Shown here: positions 25,264 through 34,451 of the stretch, piece by piece
How the letters are laid out: every line of letters starts with the position of its first letter
Position numbering within the stretch: the first letter of the stretch is position 1
NCBI GenBank assembly: GCA_026414765.1
Contig: JAOAIJ010000022.1
Coordinates: forward strand, 92,044-156,043
Length of the DNA stretch: 64,000 bases
Direction: 5' to 3'
Source: Clostridia bacterium
GTDB taxonomy: Bacteria; Bacillota; Clostridia; Acetivibrionales; DSM-27016
Notes under the pieces: generated by a model
What the model saw: the letters and a program-made list of their open reading frames with translations, nothing else
What the model was told of the DNA's origin: nothing
Database searches by the model: none
Made by a program: the position numbers and the translations under genes

Positions 25264-27342
25264 CTACTCTTGTTTTACAAAATCACAACCTTCGTTACTG
25301 CATTTCAGATTTGCCTTTTTCCCCGAAAATTTCTTCAGAAGGAAGTTTCCACACTTAGGACAATTCTCATTAACCGGTTTATCCCATGTCATAAAAGTAC
25401 ATTTAGGATTGTTTTCGCATCCGAAATATTTTTTCCCTCTTTTTGATTTCTTAACAAGTATCTTTCCCTCACATTTAGGGCAGTTTACCCCTGCTTCTTC
25501 GAGTATCGGTCTTGCATTCCTGCACTCTGGAAATCCGGGACATGCAAGAAACTTACCGAATCTTCCATGCTTTATGACCATATTTCTTCCACACTTTTCA
25601 CAAACAATATCTGTAACTTCATCCTGAATTGTTACATGTCCGATCTGGTCGTCTGCTTTCTTCAGCTCATCAATAAACTGGGTATAAAAATCCTTCATTA
25701 TTTCTACCCATTTTTTATCTCCTTCTTCGACATCATCCAGCTTCTTTTCCATTTGAGCTGTAAACTGTACATCTACAATATCTTTGAAATGGTTTTTCAT
25801 TATATCAGTCACAATCTTGCCAAGTTCTGTAGGTATCAGCAGCTTTTTTTCTTTTTCTACATATCCTCTTGCCAGGATGGTAGTAATAGTTGGTGCATAA
25901 GTACTTGGACGACCTATCCCCTTCTCTTCAAGAGCCTTAACCAATGTTGCTTCTGTATATCTTTGAGGCGGTTGGGTAAAGTGTTGCTTCGGTTCCAGTT
26001 TCTTGAGGTCTACATTTTCTCCCTCTTTCAAATCCGGAATACTGACTTCGTCATCTTCCACTTCTTCATCCCTGCCTTCAATGTATAGCACCATATACCC
26101 GGCAAATCTTACTTTGGAACCATTTGACCTAAAGATATACTTATTTGCAGTAATATCTACAGATAAAGTATCATAAACCGCTGACGCCATCTGACTTGCA
26201 ACAAATCTTTCCCATATTAGCTTATAAAGTTTGTATTGATCATTTGTCAAGGATTCTTTTATGGAATCAGGGTCCATGTTAATATGAGTCGGTCTGATCG
26301 CTTCATGGGCATCCTGTGATGCAGACTTGTTTTTATAGTTCCTTATTTCTTCAGGTATATATTTCTCTCCATATTTGCTTTTAATATACTCGCGCGTTTC
26401 CTGCTGGGCTTCATTAGAAATCCTCAATGAATCCGTACGTATATATGTTACCAAACCCACTGCTCCGACATTTTTAACGTCTATACCTTCGTACAGTTGT
26501 TGAGCTACCATCATAGTCTTTTTTGTAGTATACCCCAGCTTTCTTGATGCTTCCTGCTGTAGAGTACTTGTAGTAAAAGGCGGTGATGGAGCTTTTTTCT
26601 TTTCCCCGGTCTTAACTTTTTTTATGGTATAAATGCTTCCTTCAAGTTCCTTTAATATTTTATTTACCTGTTCTTCGTTCTTAAGTTCGATTTTTTCATT
26701 TTCAAGTCCGTAAAATTTTGCCTCAAAAGCAGACTTTTGGCTTTTCTTTGAAAGCTTTGCTATTAAACTCCAATATTCCTCAGGCACAAATTTTTCTATT
26801 TCTTCCTCCCTGTCACAAATCAACCTTGTAGCCACAGATTGGACTCTTCCTGCACTTAAGCCTTTCCTAACCTTTCTCCAGAGAATGGGGCTTATTTTGT
26901 AACCGACTATTCTGTCCAGCACCCTTCTGGCCTGCTGTGCATCAACAAGATCCATATCAATTTGTCTGGGAGATTTTATTGCATTTTTAACTGCATTTTT
27001 TGTAATTTCATTAAACGTAATTCTGCATTTTGCATTTTCATCTATGTTTAGAAGATTTGCCAGATGCCATGATATAGCTTCGCCTTCACGGTCAGGGTCG
27101 GTTGCAAGAAAAACTTTTTGTGCGTTTTTTGCTTCCTTTTTCAGCTTGCTTAATAGATCGCCTTTTCCTCTTATGGTAATATATTTAGGTTCAAAGTCTT
27201 TTTCTACATCAACTCCAATCTGACTTTTAGGTAAATCCCTAATATGCCCCATTGAAGCTTCGATCTTATATCCTTTTCCCAAAAACTTGCCTATAGTCTT
27301 AGCTTTAGCCGGAGACTCGACAATTACCAAATACTCTGCCAT
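25264..27342 (-). CDS. topA: DNA topoisomerase I
   Basis: A 692-residue type IA topoisomerase. It has the Toprim domain (VIVESPAKAKTIGKFLG; DPDREGEAISWHL), the catalytic tyrosine in GLVTYIRTDS near 298, and three C-terminal four-cysteine zinc ribbons (CEKCGRNMV, CPKCEGKIL, CPKCGNFLL). It relaxes negative supercoils. A GGAGG site precedes the ATG. It lies between dprA and trmFO, as in Bacillus. Confidence 0.97.
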   Translation of the reverse strand: MAEYLVIVESPAKAKTIGKFLGKGYKIEASMGHIRDLPKSQIGVDVEKDFEPKYITIRGKGDLLSKLKKEAKNAQKVFLATDPDREGEAISWHLANLLNIDENAKCRITFNEITKNAVKNAIKSPRQIDMDLVDAQQARRVLDRIVGYKISPILWRKVRKGLSAGRVQSVATRLICDREEEIEKFVPEEYWSLIAKLSKKSQKSAFEAKFYGLENEKIELKNEEQVNKILKELEGSIYTIKKVKTGEKKKAPSPPFTTSTLQQEASRKLGYTTKKTMMVAQQLYEGIDVKNVGAVGLVTYIRTDSLRISNEAQQETREYIKSKYGEKYIPEEIRNYKNKSASQDAHEAIRPTHINMDPDSIKESLTNDQYKLYKLIWERFVASQMASAVYDTLSVDITANKYIFRSNGSKVRFAGYMVLYIEGRDEEVEDDEVSIPDLKEGENVDLKKLEPKQHFTQPPQRYTEATLVKALEEKGIGRPSTYAPTITTILARGYVEKEKKLLIPTELGKIVTDIMKNHFKDIVDVQFTAQMEKKLDDVEEGDKKWVEIMKDFYTQFIDELKKADDQIGHVTIQDEVTDIVCEKCGRNMVIKHGRFGKFLACPGFPECRNARPILEEAGVNCPKCEGKILVKKSKRGKKYFGCENNPKCTFMTWDKPVNENCPKCGNFLLKKFSGKKANLKCSNEGCDFVKQE

Positions 27343-27511
27343 CTGATTCCTCCAAAAATTCAGCAGGCATGCCCATTTATTATAAGGTGCTTGACCTACT
27401 GCCTAATAATCTTTACTGTGCCAGAGGCACATAAATATATTAACACATTTTTTTATAAAGTCTATAGCTAACATTTTTTGCACATAAATATTTTAGTTTT
27501 CTAGCATATAC

Positions 27512-28633
27512 CTATATTAAGCTTCTCAGTTTATATACTTTTCCCGGAAATTGTTCAATTATTCCCTTGAGTTCCATCATTACCAGTAAAGAGTTAACTG
27601 TCTGAATGCTAAACCCGGTTTTATGAGCAATTATATCAATATGTAAGGCTTCATTTTCAATTGTTTTGACAATCCCAAGTTCTTCACTGCTCAAAGCACC
27701 AAGCCGTATATCAACATTGTCCATCATGTTTTTTGATGGTCTGCTTTCACCTTTTACTATCATCATATTCAGTTCTTCTAAAATATCCTCAATACATGTG
27801 ACAATTTTTGCTCCTTCCCTGATTAATCCGTTTGTTCCTCTGCTATTATGGCTTGTAATATTTCCCGGAACTGCGAATACTTCTCTTCCCTGCTCCAGAG
27901 CAAAGTCCGCTGTTATCAGCGAACCGCTTTTTTCTCCTGCCTCTATTACAACAACTCCCAGAGACATTCCGCTTATAATTCTGTTTCGCGCCGGGAAGTA
28001 TGCCGGAAAGGGTTTTTCTCCGGGCAAATACTCGGATATTACAGCGCCACGATGGATTATTTCTTCCATAAGCTTCTTGTTTTCTATGGGATATGCGATA
28101 TCAACCCCACAACCAAGAACCGCTATCGTGTTCCCCCCTGCCTTTAGGGCACCGGTGTGGGCATACGTATCCACTCCGCGAGCCATTCCGCTTATCACCG
28201 TTATTCCGCATCTGGATAGTTCATATGAAAGCGTGGCAGCCATTTCCAAACCATAGTTGCTTGCCTTTCTGGAACCAACAACTGCAACAGTTTTATCATT
28301 ATTGATATTATTACCTTTCATATATATTACTAAAGGGGGGTCATGTATGTTTTTTAAATGTTCAGGATAGGACAAGCTTTTATATGAAATTACCTGTATA
28401 CCATTTTTCTCGATTTTTTCCATATGTGATTCAATTTCGTCCCTGTGCTTTGAATCCATAAGCATTTTGACAGTGGAGATATCCATATGAAGCTCTCTTA
28501 TGAGATCTCTTTCAGACATTTCCCATAAAGTTTTTGGGCTTCCGAAATGTTCAATTAACTGAATACGCTTTTTATAACGCATTCTTGGTATGATACTTAA
28601 CCATACCCAGTATTTTATATCACTTTCCTGCAT
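27512..28633 (-). CDS. dprA: DprA/Smf DNA-processing protein
   Basis: A 373-residue protein with an N-terminal SAM-like helical domain, the DprA Rossmann domain (VAVVGSRKASNYGLEMA; ISGMARGVDTYAHTGALKAG; NRIISGMSLGVVVIEAGEKSG) and a C-terminal winged helix (about 310-373). DprA loads RecA on incoming single-stranded DNA in transformation. It lies upstream of topA. With comM nearby it hints at DNA-uptake functions, but no comE or comG genes are in the window. Confidence 0.95.
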   Translation of the reverse strand: MQESDIKYWVWLSIIPRMRYKKRIQLIEHFGSPKTLWEMSERDLIRELHMDISTVKMLMDSKHRDEIESHMEKIEKNGIQVISYKSLSYPEHLKNIHDPPLVIYMKGNNINNDKTVAVVGSRKASNYGLEMAATLSYELSRCGITVISGMARGVDTYAHTGALKAGGNTIAVLGCGVDIAYPIENKKLMEEIIHRGAVISEYLPGEKPFPAYFPARNRIISGMSLGVVVIEAGEKSGSLITADFALEQGREVFAVPGNITSHNSRGTNGLIREGAKIVTCIEDILEELNMMIVKGESRPSKNMMDNVDIRLGALSSEELGIVKTIENEALHIDIIAHKTGFSIQTVNSLLVMMELKGIIEQFPGKVYKLRSLI

Positions 28634-28712
28634 TCTAACCTCACTGTAAATTAACCAAATTATTGATTCACTTCAAAACATCACAAATATCCAAAACAAC
28701 TTTTTATATTTT

Positions 28713-29069
28713 CTAAAACAGTTTACCGATCATATCTCCAAAAATAAAACCTATTAATCCGCTAACCAAAGTACCCACAATATATATACACGCATTTAGC
28801 ATTTTTTTATTCGATATAAAGTTAAATCCTTCATACATAAATGTAGAAAAAGTAGTATATGCTCCCAAAAAACCGTCTGCAAGCAGCAAATATGCATTCC
28901 TTGTAATATCCAGGCTATTTACTACCCCTAAAAGTACAGCTCCCGAGATATTAACTAAATACGTAGAAAAAGGGAACCCCCCAAAATTCCTGTTTACCAT
29001 TTTTTTACCGATAATAAATCTCACAAGACCACCCATCATTCCACCAAACCCCACAAACAGGTACTCCAT
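28713..29069 (-). CDS. crcB: CrcB/Fluc fluoride channel subunit 2
   Basis: A 118-residue protein with four transmembrane helices. It contains GFGGMMGGLVRFIIGKKM and the central GAYTTFSTFMYEGF motif with the Phe residues that line the fluoride pathway. Fluc channels are dual-topology dimers that expel fluoride; in Firmicutes two adjacent genes often encode a heterodimer. It follows its partner after 3 bp. I found no fluoride riboswitch upstream. Confidence 0.92.
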   Translation of the reverse strand: MEYLFVGFGGMMGGLVRFIIGKKMVNRNFGGFPFSTYLVNISGAVLLGVVNSLDITRNAYLLLADGFLGAYTTFSTFMYEGFNFISNKKMLNACIYIVGTLVSGLIGFIFGDMIGKLF

Positions 29070-29072
29070 CTG

Positions 29073-29522
29073 TTACACCCCGTCTTTTTTCTTACTTTCT
29101 TCCCTCATCTGCATTTTGATATCATTTTTTTTTTTTAAAGTCATTGCAAGCAACACTTGTGCTGATGTCATGCCGGCATAAACTGCTAACAACCCAAGTG
29201 CAATTGAAAGTACCGTATATAAAAATAATTCTGCATATCGGAAGCTATCGAGTAACGTAATGAATTCCTTACAAAGAGTAGAGAAAGTAGTATAAGCACC
29301 AAGGAAACCTATTGCCACACCCTGTCTCACTTCATCCCCAAGTTTAATCACATCCAGTGACAGTGCAAGAAAAAAGGCAAGTGCAAATGCTCCGGTAACA
29401 TTAACTGTTAATGTATTGACCGGAAATTCACCTTTATAGTTGAAAAATTGAATATTTTTTAGTGCAAACCGGCATATTGCTCCCAAAAATCCGCCTATAG
29501 CCACAAACAGATATGATTTCAT
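29073..29522 (-). CDS. crcB: CrcB/Fluc fluoride channel subunit 1
   Basis: A 149-residue CrcB with four transmembrane helices: GGFLGAICRFALKN at the N-terminus and GFLGAYTTFSTLCKEF in the centre. A charged C-terminal tail of about 25 residues (KKKNDIKMQMREESKKKDG) is absent from the partner gene. It probably forms a heterodimeric channel with the downstream subunit. GGGAG precedes the ATG. The 150 bp upstream show no recognisable riboswitch. Confidence 0.92.
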   Translation of the reverse strand: MKSYLFVAIGGFLGAICRFALKNIQFFNYKGEFPVNTLTVNVTGAFALAFFLALSLDVIKLGDEVRQGVAIGFLGAYTTFSTLCKEFITLLDSFRYAELFLYTVLSIALGLLAVYAGMTSAQVLLAMTLKKKNDIKMQMREESKKKDGV

Positions 29523-29675
29523 TAATTAGTTCTCCCAAATCCTAAACTACAAGTAAACCAAGATTTCTTTAAAGCATGAATGACTATATATGATCGATTA
29601 TTCTTTATTATTAGGCATAATTTATTGTCCATTCATTTTAACATACTGAATTCCTGTTATCTACTAAATAACATA

Positions 29676-31211
29676 TTACACATTCCAGAACTTTCTGTCC
29701 AGACTCCGGTACTGAATCGCTTCGGCCAGATGTTCCGGTTTGATATGTTCACTTCCTTCCATATCTGCTATTGTTCTTGAAACCTTAAGTATTCTGTTAT
29801 GCGCTCTTGCACTTAAGCCTAATTTTTCAAAAGCATTTTGCAATAGCCCCTTTCCGCTTTCATCAAGCTTACAGAATCTGTTAATCAGAGCAGGTTGAAG
29901 CTGGGAATTAGAGTATATTTTCATTCCTTTATACCTATCAAGTTGAATTTTTCTTGCTCTATTTACCCGCTCTCTTATTGCTGCAGATTTTTCTTCCTCT
30001 TTCACACTGTCCAGGTCACTATACTTCACTGAAGCTACTTCTATATGAATATCCAACCTATCCAGCAGCGGACCTGAGAGGCGGCCAAGATACTGCTGTA
30101 TCTGTCTTGGAGTACAAGTACATTGCTTGGATTGATCAAGGAAATTGCCACATTTACATGGATTTGCGGCAGCTATCACGGTAGTTTTTGATGGATAGCT
30201 CAGGCTCGCATTCACTCTTGAAATAGTAACAATCCCATCTTCCAAAGGCTGCCTTAGTACTTCCAGAGCGTCTTTACTAAACTCCGGTACCTCGTCAAGA
30301 AAGAGAACTCCATAGTGAGCAAGGCTTATCTCACCAGGTTTCGGATATTTCCCACCACCTATCAAACTGACTGCTGATATAGTATGATGAGGACTTCTAA
30401 ATGGTCTGGAAGTTATAAGGGAAGTCTTTGGAGGAAGAACACCTGCAATGCTATAGATTTTTGTAACCTCCAACGCTTCTTCAAAAGTCATTGAAGGAAG
30501 TATGGTAGGAAGCCTTTTGGCAATCATAGTCTTGCCTGCTCCCGGTGAGCCTATCATCAGACAATTGTGTGCTCCTGATGCAGCAACTTCCAAAGCCCGC
30601 TTTACATTTTCCTGTCCTTTTACATCTGCAAAATCCAGACTATGTTCCGTATTATTACTGAACAATCCATCTATATCAATACCATACTTTGGGACTTGCT
30701 TTTCACCACTTAAGTGGCTAAATACCTCGGAAAGGTTTTTTACTGGAAGTACGTTCAATCCCTTTACAACTGCAGCTTCATCCGCATTAGCTGCCGGGAG
30801 TATCATGTTTTCAATACCTGATTGCAACGCACAAATAGCCATCGGCAGCACACCTGCAACAGGCCTGACTTCCCCGTCCAGCGCAAGTTCACCGACCATC
30901 ATACAGGCTTTGATATCATTATTCTCCAGTTGTCCAGTTGCTGCGAGTATACCTATAGCAATTGGTAGATCAAATGCAGACCCTTCTTTTTTCATGTTTG
31001 CGGGAGCCAGGTTTACAGTTATCTTTCTTACAGGAAATTCTAAACCTGTGTTCTTAATAGCTGCTCTTACACGCTCCTTCGATTCCTTTACAGCAGTATC
31101 CGCCAAGCCTACAATCTCAAATCCCGGTATACCGCTGCTTATGTCAGTTTCAACTTCAATAATATAGCCATCAATTCCAACCAATCCGCAGCTATTTACT
31201 CTGGAAATCAT
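29676..31211 (-). CDS. comM: YifB/ComM family magnesium-chelatase-like AAA ATPase
   Basis: A 511-residue protein. The N-terminal Lon-protease-like domain (about 1-180) starts with NSCGLVGIDGYIIEVETDIS. The ATPase domain has Walker A IGSPGAGKTM, Walker B VLFLDEVPEF and the AANPCKCG motif, and a C-terminal Mg_chelatase_C domain ends QYRSLDRKFW. ComM is a hexameric helicase for branch migration in transformation in proteobacteria; the Firmicutes role is less clear. It probably ends its own unit, since a strong hairpin lies just upstream. Confidence 0.93.
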   Translation of the reverse strand: MISRVNSCGLVGIDGYIIEVETDISSGIPGFEIVGLADTAVKESKERVRAAIKNTGLEFPVRKITVNLAPANMKKEGSAFDLPIAIGILAATGQLENNDIKACMMVGELALDGEVRPVAGVLPMAICALQSGIENMILPAANADEAAVVKGLNVLPVKNLSEVFSHLSGEKQVPKYGIDIDGLFSNNTEHSLDFADVKGQENVKRALEVAASGAHNCLMIGSPGAGKTMIAKRLPTILPSMTFEEALEVTKIYSIAGVLPPKTSLITSRPFRSPHHTISAVSLIGGGKYPKPGEISLAHYGVLFLDEVPEFSKDALEVLRQPLEDGIVTISRVNASLSYPSKTTVIAAANPCKCGNFLDQSKQCTCTPRQIQQYLGRLSGPLLDRLDIHIEVASVKYSDLDSVKEEEKSAAIRERVNRARKIQLDRYKGMKIYSNSQLQPALINRFCKLDESGKGLLQNAFEKLGLSARAHNRILKVSRTIADMEGSEHIKPEHLAEAIQYRSLDRKFWNV

Positions 31212-31340
31212 ATTTTTGACCTCACTTATGGATATTTTTCAATCTCTTTCTACATAATACTACATTATTTTCCAGTTGTATATAGGGATTTGTGTCATTT
31301 TTTGTTTATTATGTTTAAGTCATACATATTTTGAACATTA

Positions 31341-31394
31341 CTATATATGAAAAAGACTATTGTCTCTACAGGCAATAGTCTTTTTCATATATAG
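31341..31394 (-). terminator. Bidirectional-type terminator after the DUF115 gene
   Basis: A perfect inverted repeat with 22-bp arms and a 10-nt loop lies 6 bp after the DUF115 stop. The arm contains AAAAAG/CTTTTT, so each direction has an internal T-run. It should separate the DUF115 gene from comM. Confidence 0.85.
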
Positions 31395-31399
31395 TCAGT

Positions 31400-33256
31400 T
31401 TAATTGTTATAATACTCTCTTAATTTTTGTAAATTCTTCTTCAATATTTTGTTTTGCTGCTCCATAGCATTTACATATAAGGGTTTTGCCTCACCATAGG
31501 AACTGCACTCTTTTGTAGAACGGTCTACTTCCGCCTTTATAAGATAAAAATCTATTTCAATCAGATTCTTTAACAGTGAATTGTAAATCGGCGATCCCAT
31601 TACCAGTTCCATAAGTTTGTTCAGTTGAGCAACAGCCCTGTCAAAAGCCTTTTTATCCTTTGCAGGATGATAGATTTCTCTTTTTATCAGATCAGTTATT
31701 CTAGCCTGATCTTTGGTGTAAGCCTCAAGCCTTTCAATTTCCAAGCAGACAGTTTTCTCATATTCCTTCAGCTTTTCTAGTAAACTGCTATCAAACCTGC
31801 TGTCCGAAAACTGTGTCTTTATATTTTCTAAAACAGGCTGTTCACGAAAGCTGTACCCGCAAATAACTTTTGAAAGTTCATCATTTCTGGCATGTTCTAT
31901 ATTCAGTCCGCCTTCAGTTGCGTTGATTATTTCCACTTTTTCTTTTACCTTTTCAAAATATCCTTCAAACCAGTTTTTCATTGTAACAAAATCACTTCTT
32001 GTAAGTATTTCTTTCCCGTAAATATCCTTAGAAGTACTATACCCCTGCTTCATTAACTCCTCTTTGTTTTTTAAAACCGGATCAGCTTCATCGCCTGCGT
32101 ACAACTTTTCATTGGTAAAGGCCAGGTCTTGTCCAACAAGGATTATTGGGTTACACCCCATCTTATACAGTAAATCAAAACAGGTATTTGATACAGAAGG
32201 CCCGCTAATGAACATATTTGCTTTTACTCCTGTAATTTTTAGGAAATTGTCAGTATATATGTCTGCAGAGTAGTTCATCAGAAGCTTTGGGCCTGCATAG
32301 CTGTCTAATGATCCTTCCGCAATCTGATTTGAGTAAATAAAACAAATTTCCTTTGATTTTACCTGTCTGTGTATCTCTGCTTCACTTTCTGTCGCATCTA
32401 TTCCTACCATAAAATGAGGCACTATACCTTTGTTTTCAAGAATGTTTACTGAGGTTCCGGCTGCCATAATTACACATTTATCTCTTAAATCCTTCAGTAA
32501 GTGAATATTTTTCTCAAGTGATGGACCTGCCGATACCAGAATTCCCGGTACCCCTGTAAATTTTCCAATTAGCTCCGCTGCATTTGCAGCGCCATATATC
32601 TTCTTCAGATTCTTAATATTATTATGCACCCAGAGTCCGCCATAAAACCTTTTTGTTGCAATATCAACATTAAAGTTTTCAACCTGCTTTACGAATCTAC
32701 TTCTCAGTTCATCCCACTGCTGCCAGAAGATATCACCATATACTTCAAGAGGCTGGCATTGTATCCCGCCTTTTTCCGTATCCCAGAACATCACATTTAG
32801 TCTCTGCAATATGGTATCCATACTGTCATCAACATAAATCTCAGTCTTTTCGATAATAGACTCCATGTTCCTGACTTTTATTATCTGACAAAAAAGTTCT
32901 ATATTAGGTTCAACCAGTATGACTTTTCTGTTTTTAAAGCTGGCAAGCAAAACTTCAATATGATAGCCAAAACCCAAACCAAAAACTATATCGGCCTTAT
33001 TGGAAGGATCAATGTATTTATCAATCCAGCTGTAAGCTTGATTTATAGGATCATTGTGGTCGCATATCAAATATTCGTTACCATCACTTATAACAAGCAT
33101 ATTGATAATGATATCTCCATGATTTGCCAGCAGTATCCGCTCTATTTTACTGTTTAAAGGTTTATAGTGTCCGTTCAGATAAGCGTTTATCTTATTGAAA
33201 ACAAATGGTTGATGCTTTTCCAGAAGTTTCATGTTTCTTTCAAATACAATAGACAT
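31400..33256 (-). CDS. DUF115 / Maf-type motility-associated glycosyltransferase
   Basis: A 618-residue soluble protein. The central DUF115 core includes GILVSAGPSLEKNIHLLKDL, VIMAAGTSVNILENKGIVPH and PIILVGQDLAF, motifs shared with MptE-type enzymes and Maf flagellin glycosyltransferases. An N-terminal domain (about 1-200) has VFGLGFGYHIEVLL. The C-terminal ~130 residues are helical and charged. Maf proteins transfer nonulosonic acids to flagellin; here no flagellin or sugar-synthesis gene is adjacent, so the acceptor is unknown. GGAG precedes the ATG. Confidence 0.85.
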   Translation of the reverse strand: MSIVFERNMKLLEKHQPFVFNKINAYLNGHYKPLNSKIERILLANHGDIIINMLVISDGNEYLICDHNDPINQAYSWIDKYIDPSNKADIVFGLGFGYHIEVLLASFKNRKVILVEPNIELFCQIIKVRNMESIIEKTEIYVDDSMDTILQRLNVMFWDTEKGGIQCQPLEVYGDIFWQQWDELRSRFVKQVENFNVDIATKRFYGGLWVHNNIKNLKKIYGAANAAELIGKFTGVPGILVSAGPSLEKNIHLLKDLRDKCVIMAAGTSVNILENKGIVPHFMVGIDATESEAEIHRQVKSKEICFIYSNQIAEGSLDSYAGPKLLMNYSADIYTDNFLKITGVKANMFISGPSVSNTCFDLLYKMGCNPIILVGQDLAFTNEKLYAGDEADPVLKNKEELMKQGYSTSKDIYGKEILTRSDFVTMKNWFEGYFEKVKEKVEIINATEGGLNIEHARNDELSKVICGYSFREQPVLENIKTQFSDSRFDSSLLEKLKEYEKTVCLEIERLEAYTKDQARITDLIKREIYHPAKDKKAFDRAVAQLNKLMELVMGSPIYNSLLKNLIEIDFYLIKAEVDRSTKECSSYGEAKPLYVNAMEQQNKILKKNLQKLREYYNN

Positions 33257-33377
33257 TTTATCTCCATGCTCCTGTAATTTATTTACTTTAATGGCTAAAT
33301 CTTTGAAGTTTAGCTTCCTATACTCAAACTTAATTTATTGTTTACTCACAATATTATCAAATACTTATTATTGTTAC

Positions 33378-33414
33378 AACAAAAAAACGGAGGAGCACTC
33401 CGTTTTTGTTGTTG
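33378..33414 (-). terminator. Terminator downstream of nrdR
   Basis: Arms around ACGGAG/CTCCGT with A-rich and T-rich flanks (CAACAAAAAAACGGAG versus CTCCGTTTTTGTTGTTG) form a classic intrinsic terminator 36 bp after the nrdR stop. It works in either direction. Confidence 0.85.
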
Positions 33415-33449
33415 CCTTCAATATATCAATAGTCTTTGCCTGCTTTGAT

Positions 33450-33905
33450 TTATTTATTTTTAAGCAGCTTCCTCAATTCATCCATAAATGTGTTTATGTC
33501 CTTAAACTGCCTGTATACCGATGCAAATCTTACATATGCAACTTCATCCATGTCTTTAAGGCGAGCCATAACCATTTCTCCGATTTCCTGAGAAGTGATC
33601 TCCCTCTGAAGTGTGTTATAAGCCTGGCTCTCAATTTCATCAACAAGCTTTTCCAAGTCATTTGCAGATACAGGCCTTTTTTCACAAGCCCGCAGCAATC
33701 CATTTAGCAGTTTTTCCCTGTCAAAGCTTTGTCTGGTCTTATCTTTTTTGATTACCATCAGAGGTAAACTTTCAACTTTCTCATAAGTAGTAAACCTTTT
33801 TACACATTTCGAACATTCTCTTCTTCTTCTTATAGCAGAACCTTCATCTGTAGGTCTGGAATCTATGACCTTATCCTCAACATAACCGCAATACGGACAC
33901 TTCAT
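33450..33905 (-). CDS. nrdR: NrdR, repressor of ribonucleotide reductase genes
   Basis: A 151-residue protein of exact family length. The zinc ribbon uses C3, C6, C31 and C34 (MKCPYCG ... RECSKC), and an ATP-cone (about 48-138; [20 protein letters not shown]) senses ATP/dATP. It binds NrdR boxes before nrd operons and represses them when dATP is high. GGGAGG precedes the ATG. It ends the chain of genes beginning with spoIIGA, but hairpins separate them, so it may be independently transcribed. Confidence 0.97.
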   Translation of the reverse strand: MKCPYCGYVEDKVIDSRPTDEGSAIRRRRECSKCVKRFTTYEKVESLPLMVIKKDKTRQSFDREKLLNGLLRACEKRPVSANDLEKLVDEIESQAYNTLQREITSQEIGEMVMARLKDMDEVAYVRFASVYRQFKDINTFMDELRKLLKNK

Positions 33906-34005
33906 TTGCAGCCTCCCATTTCCCCCACACTAAACGTGGATTTCTTCTTTTGTATATATTTCATTTATCGGTATATTTTAAATATACTTTACATTTTCTA
34001 TCTTT

Positions 34006-34266
34006 TTAGTCAAAATACTTACGCATAAAGCGTTCATCCATATCAACAAGGATTATGTCTTCACCTATTTTTTTTATACTCTCCCAAGGAATAACAATTT
34101 CACTATCCTTGCCAATAATACCAAAAAGTCTTCCTGAACCAGGTAAGATAATAGCATCTAGTTTCCCGTCGTCCATATTTACATCAACATCACTTACAAA
34201 TCCTAATCTCCTGCCATCAGAAACATTAATTACTTCTTTCTGTCTGAATTCCGAAGTACGGCACAT
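34006..34266 (-). CDS. ylmC: YlmC/YmxH family PRC-barrel protein
   Basis: An 86-residue single PRC-barrel protein. The sequence INVSDGRRLGFVSDVDVNMD and IVIPWESIKKIGEDIILVDM are the family hallmarks. YlmC/YmxH proteins accompany sporulation genes in Firmicutes, often next to sigG, and their biochemical role is unknown. I choose ATG 34266 (MCRTSEFRQKEV), with AAGGA upstream; GTG 34275 is possible. Confidence 0.88.
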   Translation of the reverse strand: MCRTSEFRQKEVINVSDGRRLGFVSDVDVNMDDGKLDAIILPGSGRLFGIIGKDSEIVIPWESIKKIGEDIILVDMDERFMRKYFD

Positions 34267-34386
34267 AACTAACACATCCTTAAGGTAGACAATGAGCTAG
34301 AGCCAATAGATATATCCTATCAAAACTATTATATTCCATTGCCTGCTATCTTTTCTACTAATATATGCCAACTTTTTATTTATATG

Positions 34387-34412
34387 AAAAAAAACACCCA
34401 GAGGTGTTTTCT
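34387..34412 (-). terminator. Terminator downstream of sigG
   Basis: AAAACACC/GGTGTTTT with a short loop is followed by a T-run on the transcribed strand, 40 bp after the sigG stop. Confidence 0.8.
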
Positions 34413-34451
34413 TTTCGTTTTCTATTGTCCACAGCCGTAATAAAGTCACTT

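Noticed and set aside
28713..29522. The two crcB genes as a recent tandem duplication
   Set aside because: They differ widely in sequence and length; paired genes for a heterodimeric Fluc channel are usual in Firmicutes.
29523..29675. Fluoride riboswitch before the crcB pair
   Set aside because: The conserved GGnGATGG and CTGATG elements of the crcB motif are not present on either strand.
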